Of a DNA stretch of 64,000 nt, positions 61,252 to 64,000 are shown one piece after another. Position numbers and translations under genes: made by a program. Location: assembly GCA_021464245.1 (NCBI GenBank), contig JADCRB010000021.1, positions 1,469,305-1,533,304 of the forward strand. The letters run 5' to 3'. The notes below the pieces were generated by a model that saw only the letters and a list, made by a program, of their open reading frames with translations, was not told the DNA's origin and made no database searches. Position 1 is the stretch's first letter. Every line of letters starts with the position of its first letter. The DNA comes from Carallia brachiata (lineage: Eukaryota; Streptophyta; Magnoliopsida; Malpighiales; Rhizophoraceae).

Positions 61252-62235
61252 GATGATGACAAAACATTGATGCAAATAATAATATAGTCAAATGTAAAAG
61301 GCAATGCATCAATATATTTCTCCCCCTTTTTGTCAGAAATCAAAAAGGGTCTATAGACAAAAAAGAGTACCATGCTTCTCCCCCTTAATATATCAAAAGG
61401 TTCTCCCTTTTTGCTCAACTAAGCAACATATATTCTAAATGATATCATCACTCAAGATAGGCGCATAGATAGATAAAAAGATTAAAAAAGCAATTTGACT
61501 CAAGTGCATATGATCATAATGAATCTCAAAAAATAAGTACATCAATTTGAGCATGTAGAGAATTCAATCCTGCAATGCGATAATTGATGTAATTTCCTTA
61601 GAGGAAAATGTCTAAATGAAACCTTAGGGGACTCATACAATGTAATCTCAGAATGTAAGAACCAATCAAACAGTCACGAGATAGTATATCATGTGACCTA
61701 AAAAATATATACTCAAATGTGATCTCGCGAGGATAACGCAACGATGCTACAAAAATTGCAATATATGGTAATGACACATGATAGTCGATGAATCAAATCC
61801 ATATATATATATATAAATCTCTTTTCTCAAATAGCAAAAATCATGCCAAAGAGTTCACTTCTAATTTCACATGAATGAGACATGACATGTAAGCAAACAA
61901 TACAATAGATAGAAATGATCAATAAAAAAGTGTCTCATAATATATGCCCATAAAAATCATATTCTCATGAAAATGACGTGCTCCCCCTTTCTATTGCAAA
62001 ATATGCACTAATGTAGTAAACATTTACTCCCCCTAGCTAATATGGAACATGCATGAGATTTTAGGGGTAAAATGAATCATAACTGCAATCTTCAAGTAAG
62101 AATATGAAGCCAATAAATAAATGAGAATGCCATGAATGTGAGACTAAATACTTCAAACCTTGTAAGATATGTCTCATTTTTTTTTTTTTTTTTGAGTTGG
62201 ATGGCGATACAACTCTTCTCCACCTACAAAACAAT
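61252..62235 (-). other. non-coding internal region of retroelement copy B
   Basis: Counterpart of 56348-57226, but it retains the part next to the LTR that copy A lost. No pol domain is visible. It includes an AT microsatellite (about 61801-61814) and several CTCCCCC tracts. Confidence 0.75.
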
Positions 62236-64000
62236 TTAAGTAGGAGCTTTTGGTACCCAAATGTATTTGGGTCCTTTGGTGTTAGTTTTAGTGCCTTTTG
62301 CACTCACAAAGAATATCTCATGCTTTGAATGCTTTTTCTAATATTGCATGAGTATGCCATATGACCATAATCTCCACAATAATGACATCTAACATGATAT
62401 TTCTTGAGAAAATGAATGTTCATGAGATGCTTGAATGAAGTTATACATATGAGGCCTATATTTATGAGAAGATAATATAGATGAATCATAAATTGGTATT
62501 TTTGGTGATGAATGATCATGCCACGATGGTTGTTTAATGATAGTGAGGCTATTATGCGTCGTGATGAATGAGCATACATAAATGCGTGATTGTTGCTTTG
62601 AAGTGGATGCTTGTGCATTTGTATTAGCAGCCTTGGTTTGGGTTTATGTGAGCGAAAACCCAATCCAGTTTTATCATTGAGTGGCCTTTGATATCCAATC
62701 AATGAATCAAGCTTTTCTTTCCCCTTAACAAACTTTAAAGGGAAATTCGGAGGTCTTCGTTTTCTTTTTTAAGGTGAACATTTTCCTCCTTTAGCTTGTT
62801 TAAAGCAATATGGTGACTTTTTGCGAATCTTCACTTTCATTTTTAAGTGATTCATTTTCGCGTTTTAGGATCTCATTCTCAGTTTCCATTGCTTTGAAGC
62901 GAGCATTGAGATCACTAAATTTGGCTGCTTGTTTAAACATTTCTTTATTCATACATTCAAGCATATTCATCATATCATCATCATACGAGTCACAGTCAGA
63001 GTTTACCTCATTATCTTTTCCCATGAAGCACATGTAATTGCTTCCTCATCAGAGGACTCGTCGTCTGAGTCGCTGGAATCGTCCCAAGGAGCTTGTAAGC
63101 TTTTTGGTCATCTTCTTCTTTCCCTTTTTCTTACTTGGACAATTAATTGCAATATGTCCAGGTTTGTTACATTCGTAACAAACAATTTCCTTTTTTTGAC
63201 TATCACGTTCGGGCGAATGCTTGAGTAGCTTTCGACCAAATTGTTTTTTCTTTCTCAAAAATTTTGAGAACTTTCGTGCAAGCATTACGAACTCTTCTTG
63301 GTCTTGCTCATTGAATAAGCAATCGTCATCGTCCTCTTCATCATCATTCTCGACTTCTCTTCTAGTCGAGATGGAGGATTTGAACGCGACGCCTTTCTTT
63401 TTCTCCATAGTTCTCTTTTTGCATGTCATCTCGTAGGTGAGTAGTGAACCCACCAACTCGTTCAACTGCAAGGTGTTTAGATCCTTTGACTCCGAGATTG
63501 CAACAGCTTTTGTATCCCATGACTCTGGAAGGGATCTTAACAATTTTTTTACTAGCTCTGCATTATCAAAGTTTCTTCCAAGATTCCTCAAAGAATTAAC
63601 AATTTTAGTAAATCTGGAATACATGTCAGTAATATTTTCATCATTACTCATTTCAAATAATTCATATTCACGCATCAGAATATTAATCTTACTGTCTTTA
63701 ACTCGAGTGGTGCCCTCATACGTCACAACAAGAGTATCCCATATTTCTTTTGCTGATTGACACAAAGAGATACGACTATATTCCTCGGGAGTCAGGGCAC
63801 AATAGAGCAAGTATTTGGCTTTTGAATTTGTGTACTGAATTTTGGCTTCTTCGGGTGTGTACTCACTTTCGGGTTTGTCAACAATGACTCCATTTTCAGT
63901 TTTTGTAATTCTTCTAGGACCTTGGGAAATGACTGGCCAAACAGTAGGATCATAGCTTTGAAGATACATGGTCATTTTGTTTTTCCAATAACTGAAATTG
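62236..64000 (-). pseudogene. Ty1-copia-type gag of retroelement copy B (partial, several frameshifts)
   Basis: Same protein as copy A. The N-terminal half (63049-63975) is a continuous frame through the first zinc knuckle and is intact at both places where copy A is broken. The C-terminal half is interrupted at about 63091-63103, 63040, 62816, 62739 and repeatedly around 62540-62645, mostly by single-base losses. The start codon, primer-binding site and next LTR lie beyond the window end. Confidence 0.85.

Noticed and set aside
1..64000. CRISPR arrays, operons or bacterial defence systems
   Set aside because: The sequence is plant nuclear DNA; no such arrays or gene clusters are present.

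Overview
This is nuclear DNA from a flowering plant, almost certainly a eudicot. It is AT-rich, its genes are split by many short GT-AG introns, and every recognisable protein belongs to a plant family. The species cannot be fixed from the sequence. All exon coordinates below were read by eye from splice sites, phase and family similarity.

Layout. 1-5.8 kb: no intact gene, only decayed exon-like pieces. 6.7-11.2 kb (+): a 15-coding-exon ANTH-domain clathrin adaptor (PICALM3/AP180 type). 13.1-22.8 kb (-): a 10-exon gene for a large protein with four MATH (TRAF-like) domains and a C-terminal coiled coil. It carries seven small frame breaks, and one intron holds a solo LTR with a MITE inside it. 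26.1-27.7 kb (-): an intact four-exon VAMP711-type R-SNARE. 28.8-30.4 kb (-): an intact four-exon strictosidine-synthase-like protein. 30.4-37.3 kb: intergenic, with a perfect 82-nt palindrome. 37.3-37.9 kb (+): an intronless hybrid proline-rich cell-wall protein. 41.3-47.4 kb (-): an intact six-exon CNOT10 subunit of the CCR4-NOT deadenylase. 50.4-51.9 kb (+): a rhomboid-like pseudogene. 52.1-53.9 kb: a segment duplicated on itself. 54.3-64 kb (-): two tandem copies of a Ty1-copia-type LTR element that has gag but no pol and continues past the window end.

The genes do not form a pathway. The ANTH adaptor and the R-SNARE both act in membrane traffic, CNOT10 acts in mRNA decay, and the rest are a cell-wall protein, a propeller enzyme-like protein and a MATH scaffold.

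The most interesting part is the retroelement array. Its roughly 2.1-kb LTRs contain six diverged tandem repeats with a regular 180-182 bp period, like a satellite inside an LTR. The internal region encodes only a gag with two zinc knuckles, followed by several polypurine-like tracts. The second notable point is that nearly all frame breaks in the MATH gene lie in homopolymers or short repeats, while CNOT10, VAMP711 and the strictosidine-synthase-like gene have none. That leaves either local sequence error or a young pseudogene.
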